Shown here: positions 43,515 to 51,040 of the stretch, piece by piece
Layout: each line of letters opens with the position of its first letter
Position numbering within the stretch: the first letter of the stretch is position 1
Assembly: GCA_041389725.1 (NCBI GenBank)
Contig: JAWKRG010000009.1
Span: forward strand, 186,001 to 250,000
Length of the DNA: 64,000 bases
Reading direction: 5' to 3'
Origin: Polyangiaceae bacterium
GTDB lineage: Bacteria; Myxococcota_A; Polyangia; Polyangiales; Polyangiaceae
Program-made: the position numbers and the translations under genes
The notes under the pieces: generated by a model
Told to the model about the DNA's origin: nothing
Database searches by the model: none
Seen by the model: the letters and a program-made list of their open reading frames with translations, nothing else

Positions 43515-44573
43515 TCAGTCACAACCGCGATAGCAACCGTAGGGGCCTTCGCCGCCGTAGCGACAGACGCCGTTGCCCCCCGACTTCTCGCAGTAACCGC
43601 AGTGTCCGCAGTCGCAATCACTCGAGCACTGACCTCCCGTGCTGCCCGAGCCGCTCCCGGTTCCGGTCACCGAGTACTCGATGTTGTTGTCGACCTCAGT
43701 GAGATAGGCCTTGATGCCCATCTGCGCGTCGGGGTTGGAGCCTTCGGTGAAGCAGCCCTTCGCGCCGATCGTGATGGCACCGCAGGACGAGGTGTTCTGG
43801 TCGATGTGGCCAAGCACGCAGTCCAGCGTCCAATCCAGCGCCGAGGACAAGCTCGCCGTCGGCGCGTTGCACGTGGGGTTTTGCATCTTGTAGCCGCCGC
43901 ACCACAGGACCAGTGACGTCGCAGCAACGAGGCGAGCGTGGTCTCTCGAGCAGCTTTGGACCAAGCCGAAGCTGGGATCCGTCACACAGGCCATTTGCGC
44001 CGGGTCGTCGTGATACTGGCAGAGGGGCACGCACACCCGGTTGCTGCCGTCCCCAGAAACGTCGGCGCAGACGCCCGTCAGGTGCCCACCCGCGGTGAGA
44101 CAATCTTCGTTCGTGCTGCAGACCGGCCCTTCGATCTTGCCTGGCTGAAGATCGTAGGCCTTGCCTTGATAGCACGCTTCACCCGACGGCCCTGCGTTGC
44201 CGCAGGCCTTGTTCGACCCGAGCAGACACCTGCCGCCGGTCGCGGAAAGCACGCAGATCTCGGCGCTGGTGCACTCGGCGCTCGAGCTACAGGTCGACGC
44301 GACGGGCGCGCCCGCAGCACCTCCTTGCCCCTGGGCCCCGCTGCCCCCCGTGCCGCCCGCTCCCGAAGAACCGCCTCCGCCGGTGTTGACGCATATGTTC
44401 GACAGGCAGCTCAGTCCGGGATCGCACGCGCCGCCCGCAGTGCACTCGCAGCTCTCGGTGCCGACGGCGCAAGCACCCGAGCCGTTGTTCTGCTCGCTCG
44501 CGCATGCTGACAGTATGACCACCGAGATCCCCAGGGCGAACGCCCCAGATGCCCGTCGTATCGATTTGCGCAT
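43515..44573 (-). CDS. Cys-rich, Gly-rich lipoprotein (paralogue B)
   Basis: 352 residues from the ATG at 44573, chosen because GGAGGA lies 5 bases upstream. The lipobox is ILSAC. It shares with paralogue A the cassette CAVGTESCECTAGGACDPGL plus SCxSNxCV, then a Gly linker. A longer Cys-rich domain with paired cysteines (CSSSAECTSAEIC, CSTNEDC) and a Gly/Ser segment near the C-terminus end in CDCGHCGYC. It is the first gene of a two-gene operon behind a sigma-54 promoter. Function unknown; it is likely exposed on the cell surface. Confidence 0.85.
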   Translation of the reverse strand: MRKSIRRASGAFALGISVVILSACASEQNNGSGACAVGTESCECTAGGACDPGLSCLSNICVNTGGGGSSGAGGTGGSGAQGQGGAAGAPVASTCSSSAECTSAEICVLSATGGRCLLGSNKACGNAGPSGEACYQGKAYDLQPGKIEGPVCSTNEDCLTAGGHLTGVCADVSGDGSNRVCVPLCQYHDDPAQMACVTDPSFGLVQSCSRDHARLVAATSLVLWCGGYKMQNPTCNAPTASLSSALDWTLDCVLGHIDQNTSSCGAITIGAKGCFTEGSNPDAQMGIKAYLTEVDNNIEYSVTGTGSGSGSTGGQCSSDCDCGHCGYCEKSGGNGVCRYGGEGPYGCYRGCD

Positions 44574-44614
44574 CCATTCCTCCATCTGGCTCGTGCAGTT
44601 GCAGCATCCGCTTC

Positions 44615-44630
44615 AGCAACCGCCATGCCA
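44615..44630 (-). promoter_or_regulatory. Sigma-54 (-24/-12) promoter of the Cys-rich lipoprotein operon
   Basis: On the minus strand TGGCAT-N5-TTGCT, with the -24 at 44630-44625 and the -12 at 44619-44615. The GG-to-GC spacing is exactly right for RpoN. The predicted start site is near 44604, leaving a leader of about 31 nt with a good ribosome-binding site. The surrounding 18 bases match the promoter at 47229-47244 almost perfectly. Confidence 0.8.
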
Positions 44631-44692
44631 TCGACGAAGGCAGCGCCAGCGGCGTGCTTTTGCAGCCTGAACTGCCCGACTCGGGCGGGCTC

Positions 44693-44723
44693 GAACCGTT
44701 CAGCGGGCCACGAGGAACGGTTC
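44693..44723. promoter_or_regulatory. Paired upstream activator palindromes
   Basis: GAACCGTTC (44693-44701) and GAACGGTTC (44715-44723) are the same 9-bp near-palindrome GAAC-S-GTTC, 22 bp centre to centre (two helical turns). They lie about 93 and 115 bp upstream of the predicted sigma-54 start near 44604 and also upstream of the regulator gene at 44877. They are likely binding sites of the adjacent enhancer-binding protein. Confidence 0.7.
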
Positions 44724-44876
44724 ACTCCGCGGTGGCCGGGCGCGGCGCGCGCCTAGGATTCGCAAGCGCGGCCTGCGTGCCGGCGTCAGGCTGCGAACCA
44801 GCGGTGAAAGCGCGGCGGCTGCTTTCGCGCGGAGCCGCCCGGCCCCGACGTTGGCCGGTTTGACACTCCGAGTGGG

Positions 44877-46472
44877 ATGGGCACAATCCGTCGCAGCGTG
44901 ACGAACGGCGCAGACAAGGACACGACCACGCTGGGCCGGTCGACGATCGACTCTTCAAGGGTCGAGTCGACGCGCCCCGCACCAAACGTGCCGTGCCTGA
45001 CCATCGCTGCCCACTCCGACCTGCGTCGGATCGGCGCCCGCTGCCTGTTGCCGCAGTTGCTCCAAGGGAAGCGAGTAGAGGTCTCCCGAGTGACGCCCGA
45101 ATTCGGAGCTCAACCCTTGCGCGACGCTCACGTGAGTCGGGAGCCCATCTTGCTCAGCATCGACCCCGGCGGGCTGCGGATCGACTGTCGGGGTTCACGT
45201 ACTGGCGTTCACGTCGATGGCGAGGAGATCCAAGGGGCGGCCTGGGTCGATCTGGACCGGCTCGAGGCGGGTGTAGCGCTGGAACTCGCGGGCCACGTCG
45301 TGCTGGTTGCTCACTGGTCGCGGGGGGCCCCCGAGCCCAATGAGCGCTTCGGCATGCTGGGCGATTCCGACGCGCTGCACGTGCTGTTGGCGCAGATCGC
45401 TCAGGCGGCGAGTCACGATGCGCCTGTGCTCCTTCGCGGCGCCTCGGGCAGCGGCAAAGAGCTCGTGGCACACGCGATTCATCGAGCAAGCTCTCGCAGC
45501 GGGGGACCCTATGTTTCCGTCAACGTAGCGGCGATCTCGCCCTCCACCGCGGCTGCCGAGTTGTTTGGTCACCACCGCGGCGCCTTTACCGGTGCGGGTA
45601 GCGCTCACGGGGGTTGGTTCGGGCAGGCGGAGGGCGGCACGCTCTTCCTCGACGAGATCGGGGAAGCTCCCGAAACCGTTCAGCCAATGCTGCTGCGAAC
45701 GCTCGAGACCGGCGAGGTGCAGCCCGTTGGTGGGCAAGGGCTGCGTCGCGTGTCGGTGCGGGTACTTGCGGCGACGGACGCGGATCTCGAGGCCGCTGCC
45801 GAGGGCGGACGGTTCCGAATGCCGCTGTTGCACCGCCTCGGAGCTCAGACCGTGCAGGTTCCAACCCTCGCCGCGCGCAAGAGCGACATCGGTGTTCTGC
45901 TCGTTCACTTCCTGGAGCGTGCGTTGGCAGAGATTGGGGAAGGCGTGCCCGAGTTCGACGAGAATCACCCGTTCTTGCCTGCGACGGTGGTGAGCCGAGC
46001 CCTCGCCTACTCTTGGCCCGGCAACGTGAGAGAGCTTTCGAACTTCGCTCGCGAGTTGGTGCTTACTCGGCAAGGGCGCCGCTCGCTGACGGTCGGCCCC
46101 ACTTTCGATCGCGTCTTGCCTCGCGCCGGGGAGGTGACGCAGCGTGGGGAAGTGGCGCACACCGCCGTGACCAGTGTAGCCGCGACCCAGGTCGAAGCAC
46201 CGCGGGAAATCGATGACGCGATGCTCCTGTCCGCGCTGCGCAACAACCGTTTCCGAGTTGCCGCTACCGCGCGCCAGCTCGGCATCGCCAAGAACACGCT
46301 CTACCAGCTGATGGATCGCTGCGCGGGCGTGCGCAAGGCCAAGGATTTGAGTCGCGAGGACATCCTAACGGTGCAGGACGACTGCGGAGGGGACGTCGAG
46401 ACCATGGCTGAGCGCCTCGAGGTGTCCGAACGCGGCCTCAAGCTGCGTATGCGCGAACTGAATCTCGGCTAG
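44877..46472 (+). CDS. Sigma-54-dependent enhancer-binding protein with FHA-like sensor domain
   Basis: 531 residues. The N-terminal part (about 75-150) has a degenerate FHA pattern (HVSREPILLSIDPGGLRID, then ELAGHVVLVAH), which suggests binding to a phosphothreonine partner such as a Ser/Thr kinase. The AAA+ domain has Walker A GASGSGKE (188-195), the sigma-54 loop GAFTGA (235-240), Walker B GGTLFLDE (253-260) and WPGNVREL. A Fis-type HTH follows (ARQLGIAKNTLYQLMDR). An additional C-terminal helical segment (LSREDILTVQDDCGGDVETM, then RLEVSERGLKLRMREL) could be a second HTH. All residues for sigma-54 activation are present. It sits inside the regulon it probably controls. Confidence 0.93.
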   Translation: MGTIRRSVTNGADKDTTTLGRSTIDSSRVESTRPAPNVPCLTIAAHSDLRRIGARCLLPQLLQGKRVEVSRVTPEFGAQPLRDAHVSREPILLSIDPGGLRIDCRGSRTGVHVDGEEIQGAAWVDLDRLEAGVALELAGHVVLVAHWSRGAPEPNERFGMLGDSDALHVLLAQIAQAASHDAPVLLRGASGSGKELVAHAIHRASSRSGGPYVSVNVAAISPSTAAAELFGHHRGAFTGAGSAHGGWFGQAEGGTLFLDEIGEAPETVQPMLLRTLETGEVQPVGGQGLRRVSVRVLAATDADLEAAAEGGRFRMPLLHRLGAQTVQVPTLAARKSDIGVLLVHFLERALAEIGEGVPEFDENHPFLPATVVSRALAYSWPGNVRELSNFARELVLTRQGRRSLTVGPTFDRVLPRAGEVTQRGEVAHTAVTSVAATQVEAPREIDDAMLLSALRNNRFRVAATARQLGIAKNTLYQLMDRCAGVRKAKDLSREDILTVQDDCGGDVETMAERLEVSERGLKLRMRELNLG

Positions 46473-46485
46473 AGCGGTGGGTCGC

Positions 46486-47202
46486 TCACTGACCGCCGCA
46501 GTCGCAGACGCCAAAGCCTGAACCGTCCGGCAAACAGGCCTGGCCGCCTCTGCAGCCGCCAGGTCCAACACACTCCTGAGTGCTGCCCGGCACACAGGCC
46601 GTGGCCGGCGCTCCTGCATCGGCGGCCGCTTCTACGGGTGGCAGTGGAGACGTGGGAACGGGTGCGGGAGTGGGCGCGGGCACCGGTTCTTGCGTTGCCA
46701 CGGGCACCGGCGGCGGAAGGGCCGCGACTCCTTGACGAACGAGGGGGCAGCGCGCGACCGGTTCGCCCACTAGGCGAAAGCCCGAGCCCTGCCTCGCAAC
46801 ACTGTACTGAGTGAAGACGAGGCGCGTTGCAGGCTGCTCCGGGTCGTCCGGAATCACGTACTGCCAGGCGTGATTCCCTCGCACGTAGGTCGCGAAGTTG
46901 TGCCCGGCTGCATCTCGCCAGTAGTTGTCGATGGCAGACGAGCGCCCCGACGACTCGGCTTCGATCAGTTCGGGGCCCTTTTTGCCGCGCGCAAAGTGGT
47001 ACGTGGTGTCGGGACCGGCGATGGTCTTGCCGTCTGCCAGTGTGCATTCTGGCGCCCTGAAGACGCCCACCGCGCTGACCGGCGGCAGGCCCTTGTGCTC
47101 ATGCGCCCCTTTCAGGAACCACGTTGCACAGGACATCGATCCGCACGCCGCTCCCACTGCGACCAGCCAGCTCATCCAACCCACACGCACGTTCTTTTTC
47201 AT
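46486..47202 (-). CDS. Secreted protein with Pro-rich linker and Cys-rich tail
   Basis: 238 residues. The signal peptide MKKNVRVGWMSWLVAVGAACGSMSC has possible lipoprotein cysteines. A beta-rich central region (YVIPDDPEQPATRLVFTQYS) is followed by a Pro/Ala/Val linker (about 165-190). The tail has six cysteines, CVPGSTQECVGPGGCRGGQ then ACLPDGSGFGVCDCGG, a motif recurring in myxobacterial surface proteins. It has its own sigma-54 promoter and GAGGAG ribosome site. Convergent with the regulator gene, 13 bp apart. Confidence 0.8.
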   Translation of the reverse strand: MKKNVRVGWMSWLVAVGAACGSMSCATWFLKGAHEHKGLPPVSAVGVFRAPECTLADGKTIAGPDTTYHFARGKKGPELIEAESSGRSSAIDNYWRDAAGHNFATYVRGNHAWQYVIPDDPEQPATRLVFTQYSVARQGSGFRLVGEPVARCPLVRQGVAALPPPVPVATQEPVPAPTPAPVPTSPLPPVEAAADAGAPATACVPGSTQECVGPGGCRGGQACLPDGSGFGVCDCGGQ

Positions 47203-47228
47203 CGAGTCTCCTCTCCGGCAGTTTCATC

Positions 47229-47244
47229 AGCAACCGGCATGCCA
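47229..47244 (-). promoter_or_regulatory. Sigma-54 promoter of the Cys-tail secreted protein gene
   Basis: TGGCAT-N5-TTGCT on the minus strand (-24 at 47244-47239, -12 at 47233-47229), with the same core bases as the promoter at 44615-44630. The predicted start near 47218 leaves a 16-nt leader that just includes the GAGGAG ribosome site. Confidence 0.8.
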
Positions 47245-47304
47245 TGGAGGGAGATGCCAAACGGATGGTGTTCCCAGGCGTCGGCCGACGTCAGCAGCTC
47301 CTGC

Positions 47305-47324
47305 GAACGGTTCGTGAACGGTTC
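47305..47324. promoter_or_regulatory. Tandem upstream activator sites between divergent sigma-54 promoters
   Basis: GAACGGTTC occurs twice, at 47305-47313 and 47316-47324, 11 bp centre to centre (one helical turn). They lie about 91-102 bp from the predicted minus-strand start (47218) and about 82-93 bp from the plus-strand start (47402), so one site pair can serve both divergent genes. Confidence 0.7.
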
Positions 47325-47375
47325 AAGGTGGGAAAGGGTGCCCGGATTTCACAAGAAAAAGCGCGCTTGCCGTGC

Positions 47376-47391
47376 CGGCACGGGCGTTGCT
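47376..47391 (+). promoter_or_regulatory. Sigma-54 promoter of the beta-barrel-like protein gene
   Basis: CGGCAC-N5-TTGCT (-24 at 47376-47381, -12 at 47387-47391) has one mismatch to the TGGCAC consensus and exact spacing. The predicted start is near 47402, giving a 24-nt leader that contains GGAGG before the ATG at 47426. Confidence 0.72.
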
Positions 47392-47425
47392 CTGGGGTCC
47401 AAGCGACCACGGAGGAAACGAAGCG

Positions 47426-48103
47426 ATGCGACTCGACTCAATCACCTTTGCCACGCTCATGCTGATCGGTTCGACTGCTGCCGCGCAGCCAATGCCAGGT
47501 CAGGCGTCGCCTGCGTCGAGTCAGCCTGGTGCCCCCGCATCTGGCAGCTACGATGTCGCGCTGCAGAACGCTCCACCCCCGATGGACACGCAGGATGACG
47601 AAGAAGAGAGCTGGAACGTCGGGGTGAAGGCGGGCGTGCTCACGGCTGGAAGTGTCTACGTGGAGGTGGCCGACCGCAGCTTCGACACCAGCGCAGGGCT
47701 GCTCCTGCTCGCCAACGTCGATGCCATGGTTGGCAAGCGCCTGTCGATGGGTGCCTTCGTACTCAACGCTCATCCGTCCGTGACCGTGCTCGGTACTGAT
47801 TACGACGCTACGATCACGACGCTGGGCGGGACCATCAAGGGGCGCTTTGGTCCGAGTGGAGGTGTCAGCATTCGACCGGGGATCGCTTTTGGCTATCAGC
47901 TCATTTCAGGCGACGGCCCTGCCACGGACGATGTGAAGGGCTTCGACATCGGCGCGGTATTGGAGATTGCCATCCCCGTTGGCGGCTTGCGCGTTCCGCT
48001 CGAGGTGGGGTTCATCTCCCAACCTGCGGGCGGCAACGACGCCACCGACCTGACCTTCGCGCCGATTCCCTACCTTGCCGGTGGCGTGGAATTCGGCGGC
48101 TGA
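47426..48103 (+). CDS. Outer-membrane beta-barrel-like protein
   Basis: 225 residues from MRLDSITFATLMLIGSTAAAQP (Sec signal, cut after AAA). A Pro/Ser/Gln-rich stretch of about 50 residues precedes alternating amphipathic strands (NVGVKAGVLTAGSVYVEV, SMGAFVLNAHPSVTVLG, GVSIRPGIAFGYQLISG) and an end in GGVEFGG. This is the pattern of small OmpA/OmpW-like barrels. The regulatory DNA ties it to the sigma-54 regulon. Exact family not recognised. Confidence 0.75.
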   Translation: MRLDSITFATLMLIGSTAAAQPMPGQASPASSQPGAPASGSYDVALQNAPPPMDTQDDEEESWNVGVKAGVLTAGSVYVEVADRSFDTSAGLLLLANVDAMVGKRLSMGAFVLNAHPSVTVLGTDYDATITTLGGTIKGRFGPSGGVSIRPGIAFGYQLISGDGPATDDVKGFDIGAVLEIAIPVGGLRVPLEVGFISQPAGGNDATDLTFAPIPYLAGGVEFGG

Positions 48104-48161
48104 TTCTGGACGAAATCTTCGGATCCCGGAACTCCGGAAGCGGCCAAGGCATGCCAGTCAA

Positions 48162-49046
48162 TCAAACCACCCGCACGCCGGCCAGGGATCGACGAATGGC
48201 CCGTCGGTACTTGTACTTCGGATGGCCGAGGATCAGCGACGTCACCACCTTGTTCTCTCTCGGGATCCCGTAGCGGCTCCGCAAGACCTTCGACTGATCC
48301 ACGATGGGCGGAACGATGCCGAGGATGGTCGTGCCCAATCCAAGCGAGACGGCCGCCAACATGGCGTGGTGACAGACCAAGTGGGCGTTCTCTTCGTAGG
48401 ACATCGCCCAGCGGCTGCCGTGGAACAGCATCAACATCGGAGCGTGGTAGGTGTAGCGGTCGGTGCCATCGCGGAGGTACAGCTCGTTGTTGCGCTTGGC
48501 GATCTCCAGGGCGTGGTTCTGGAAGGCCCGAAAGATCTCGGCCCCCTTTGTGAGCCGAATCATCCCGCGGAAGAGCGGATTGGAGAATCCGTTCACCATC
48601 CAGGTGTAGTCCTTGACGAGTTCTCGCAGCAGGAAGTCCAGCTCCTCTCGGCGATCGATCACTACAACCTCCGTGGAGTGGGGCGGGAAGCCGATCGGCG
48701 CGGTGGATGCGGCTTCGAGGATGCGCTCGCGCATTTGTTCTGAGACGGGATCGGGCTTGAATACGCGGACACTTCGGCGCCGCCGCAGGAAGGCAAGGAA
48801 CTCGTCGTAGCCGAAGGGAAGCTTCTTCAGCTCGCCGAAGGTCTCCTCGGGCAGTTCCGGCATTCGCAGGGACTGCGTGGGGCAAGCGGCGACGCACTGC
48901 CCACAGAGGATGCAGCGAGGTGCCCGCTCCCGCACCGTCGCCGCCTTGCCGTTCACCAGCTCCAAGATCTGCTCAGGGCAAACTGCGGCGCAGATGCCGT
49001 CCCCTCGGCAGGTATCTGGATTCACGAAATGCAGTCGATCGTTCAT
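48162..49046 (-). CDS. Ferredoxin-nitroreductase fusion protein
   Basis: 294 residues. Residues about 1-65 are a 2x[4Fe-4S] ferredoxin domain (CRGDGICAAVCP and CILCGQCVAACP). Residues about 85-290 are an FMN nitroreductase domain starting RRSVRVFKPDPVSEQ with SLGLGTTILGIVPP. Such fusions are thought to reduce unknown substrates from a low-potential donor. The gene stands alone between the beta-barrel gene (convergent) and a repeat remnant. Confidence 0.9.
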   Translation of the reverse strand: MNDRLHFVNPDTCRGDGICAAVCPEQILELVNGKAATVRERAPRCILCGQCVAACPTQSLRMPELPEETFGELKKLPFGYDEFLAFLRRRRSVRVFKPDPVSEQMRERILEAASTAPIGFPPHSTEVVVIDRREELDFLLRELVKDYTWMVNGFSNPLFRGMIRLTKGAEIFRAFQNHALEIAKRNNELYLRDGTDRYTYHAPMLMLFHGSRWAMSYEENAHLVCHHAMLAAVSLGLGTTILGIVPPIVDQSKVLRSRYGIPRENKVVTSLILGHPKYKYRRAIRRSLAGVRVV

Positions 49047-49099
49047 CGCCCACCCGATCCATTCTGCGCAACCAGTTCCAGCGTTGGTCCGCCGTTCGC

Positions 49100-49240
49100 A
49101 CAGCTTGCGCTTCTTGCCGCTGCGTTTCCCCTCGTTGCGCTCATGCGTGGCTCATGAGGCAAGCGTCGTACCTTCTGGCGCAGCGATGAGGCCGCATGCC
49201 GCCGAAGGAGCGTCAGTCGTAGCGGCCGTCAGTTCCGGAT
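49100..49240. repeat. Degenerate relative of the 174-bp inverted-repeat element
   Basis: The segment from about 49172 (ggcgcagcgatgaggccgca) to 49240 follows the same order of words as the right half of the element at 32767-32940: GCGC.GCGA.GAGGCCGCA.GCCGC, then TC.TAGC, then TTCCGGA. Identity is moderate and the left terminal repeat was not found. The rest of the 49047-49244 gap shows no gene. Confidence 0.45.
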
Positions 49241-49244
49241 GGCC

Positions 49245-50984
49245 TTAGAGCCCGGGGATGCGAGCACTGCCTCCGAGGGCGGGGGGCGTGAAGCGGCGCA
49301 GCCGTCCGCCGTCGAGCACCAGCACGAGTAGCGCCGGGTCGTCGAAGGGGCGACGGAACTCCACGCGGATGCGCTTGACGCCAAAGGGACTGAGCTCCTT
49401 CACCTGCACCACGACGTCTCCGGTCGCCACCGGCGCTTCGGGAAATGGAGTCTCGAGGCCCCGGAAAAGCCGGGACGCCGGGTCCGTCAGCATGCCGTGT
49501 TCGCCCGCCACGAGTTCCAACGTGCGGTCGCCACTGCGCAGGACGGTGAGCGGTTCCGGGGAAATCGACAGCACGGCGAAGGTCGGCTGCGCCTCGCGTC
49601 GTCGCATCCAGGGCAGGTAGATCGCCGTCGGCTCTGCGGCGTTGAGCAAGACCCAGCTCGTTGCGCTGGCGGGCAGTTCCGCCGTTGCTGCCATCTCGGC
49701 AATGCGAGTGTGCAGTTCGGACCACTGTCGTGTCGCGCGCGAGGTGTGGAAGGCAGCAATGGGCAGATGCAGGGCAGCGAGCAACAGGCCCGCGCCAGCG
49801 GCGAGTGCTCGCAGCAAGAAATGACGTCGCGGGCTGGCGAGGAGCGCCACGCAGACCGTGGCTACGAGCGCCGACCCCGCGACGCTGGGCACGACCAACA
49901 TGCGCGAGGACGGCAGGGTTGCTACCAGGGGAAGCAAGCTGCAGCACAGACCCGAGAAGTACGTCAGCGCGGTGCGGCGAGCTTCCGCTCGTCCGCGCAA
50001 GGCCAGCGCTGCGACCAATGCAAATGCGGAGCACAGCCCGACGACGATGCCCAGGGAAAGTCCGAAGCTCAGCACCAGCGCGCCATGCACCAGCTCGCTG
50101 GGCAAGAGGAACAGCTCGCTGGCGAGCAAGGCAGGCAAGCGCAGCAGAATCGCGAGCACGAATTTCAGCGGCGACGCGATGGGGTCGACGTAGACGCTCG
50201 AGCCAAAGGCCCCGTAGCCGAGGGCCTTGTGCAGAACGAAGTAGCCGAGCGCCGGCGCCGCCCAGGGCAGCAAACGTCGGGCTCGGTGGCGCCAGCCGTC
50301 GCGCGCCAAGAGTTCGAAGCCGAAGACCAGCCCCGCAACGGACAGGGCGTACTCGCCCGCGGCCAAGGCGGCGGTGACCAGGACCGGAACTGCCCACGCA
50401 GACGTGTGGCTCGGATCGTCCCGTCTCCTCAATTGCAGAACGACGGCGCCGAGCCCCAAGGTCGCGCTGACCAGCGCGGTGCGATTGGCGAGCCAGCCCG
50501 CGGGCCACACGTGCGCAGGCGTCACGGCGACGATCAGCGCAGCGACGGCGGCGGCCCAAGGTGTGAGCGTGCGTCGGAAGAGCGCGGCCGCCACGCACAT
50601 GAATGCGACCAACCATGCGAGGGAGTGCAGGTGGCGCGCCCAGGGTGGAAGTCCCAGCGCGACGTCCAGCGCGAGGAGCAGGCTCGACAGTGGGCGGAGC
50701 GCGCTGAGCTTCAGCTCCGGGTGCGACCACCACGGAAGCACCCCGTGGCGCATGAGGGCAGGGACGTCTTCGGCGCCGCAGGAAAACGAGTACAAGTCCC
50801 AGCTGCTCCGCGCCACAGGATAGCGCCCATCCAGCATCGCCACCTGCAAGTAGTCGTCGGCCACGAGTCCCGAGTGCAGCGTGGGAGCGTGCAGGGCGAG
50901 GGCAGCGAGGATCGCCAGCGCCAGGGGCAGCACCACCAACAGGCGCGCTCGGTGGCCTTCGGGCTTTGGGGACGACGACGGCAC
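49245..50984 (-). CDS. Polytopic membrane protein, GT-C glycosyltransferase-like
   Basis: 579 residues from the GTG at 50984, chosen for GGAG upstream and because it avoids overlap with the divergent gene. The first helix (LLVVLPLALAILAALAL) is followed by SGLVADDYLQVAML, whose Asp-Asp in the first periplasmic loop recalls GT-C enzymes. About ten helices and a C-terminal soluble domain of about 130 residues follow. It is paralogous to the gene at 62581 (shared RxxTPxWAAxxA and AGWLANR/VGWISNR stretches and similar tails). Lipid-linked sugar transfer is inferred only. Confidence 0.72.
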   Translation of the reverse strand: MPSSSPKPEGHRARLLVVLPLALAILAALALHAPTLHSGLVADDYLQVAMLDGRYPVARSSWDLYSFSCGAEDVPALMRHGVLPWWSHPELKLSALRPLSSLLLALDVALGLPPWARHLHSLAWLVAFMCVAAALFRRTLTPWAAAVAALIVAVTPAHVWPAGWLANRTALVSATLGLGAVVLQLRRRDDPSHTSAWAVPVLVTAALAAGEYALSVAGLVFGFELLARDGWRHRARRLLPWAAPALGYFVLHKALGYGAFGSSVYVDPIASPLKFVLAILLRLPALLASELFLLPSELVHGALVLSFGLSLGIVVGLCSAFALVAALALRGRAEARRTALTYFSGLCCSLLPLVATLPSSRMLVVPSVAGSALVATVCVALLASPRRHFLLRALAAGAGLLLAALHLPIAAFHTSRATRQWSELHTRIAEMAATAELPASATSWVLLNAAEPTAIYLPWMRRREAQPTFAVLSISPEPLTVLRSGDRTLELVAGEHGMLTDPASRLFRGLETPFPEAPVATGDVVVQVKELSPFGVKRIRVEFRRPFDDPALLVLVLDGGRLRRFTPPALGGSARIPGL

Positions 50985-51040
50985 GGAGCTCCGTCGGCAG
51001 CATCGTCGATTTTTCCTGGGGCGCAAGGTATACGCCTCGG

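Noticed and set aside
49047..49244. Small gene between the nitroreductase and the GT-C-like gene
   Set aside because: Short frames here lack ribosome sites and the right part resembles the inverted-repeat element instead.
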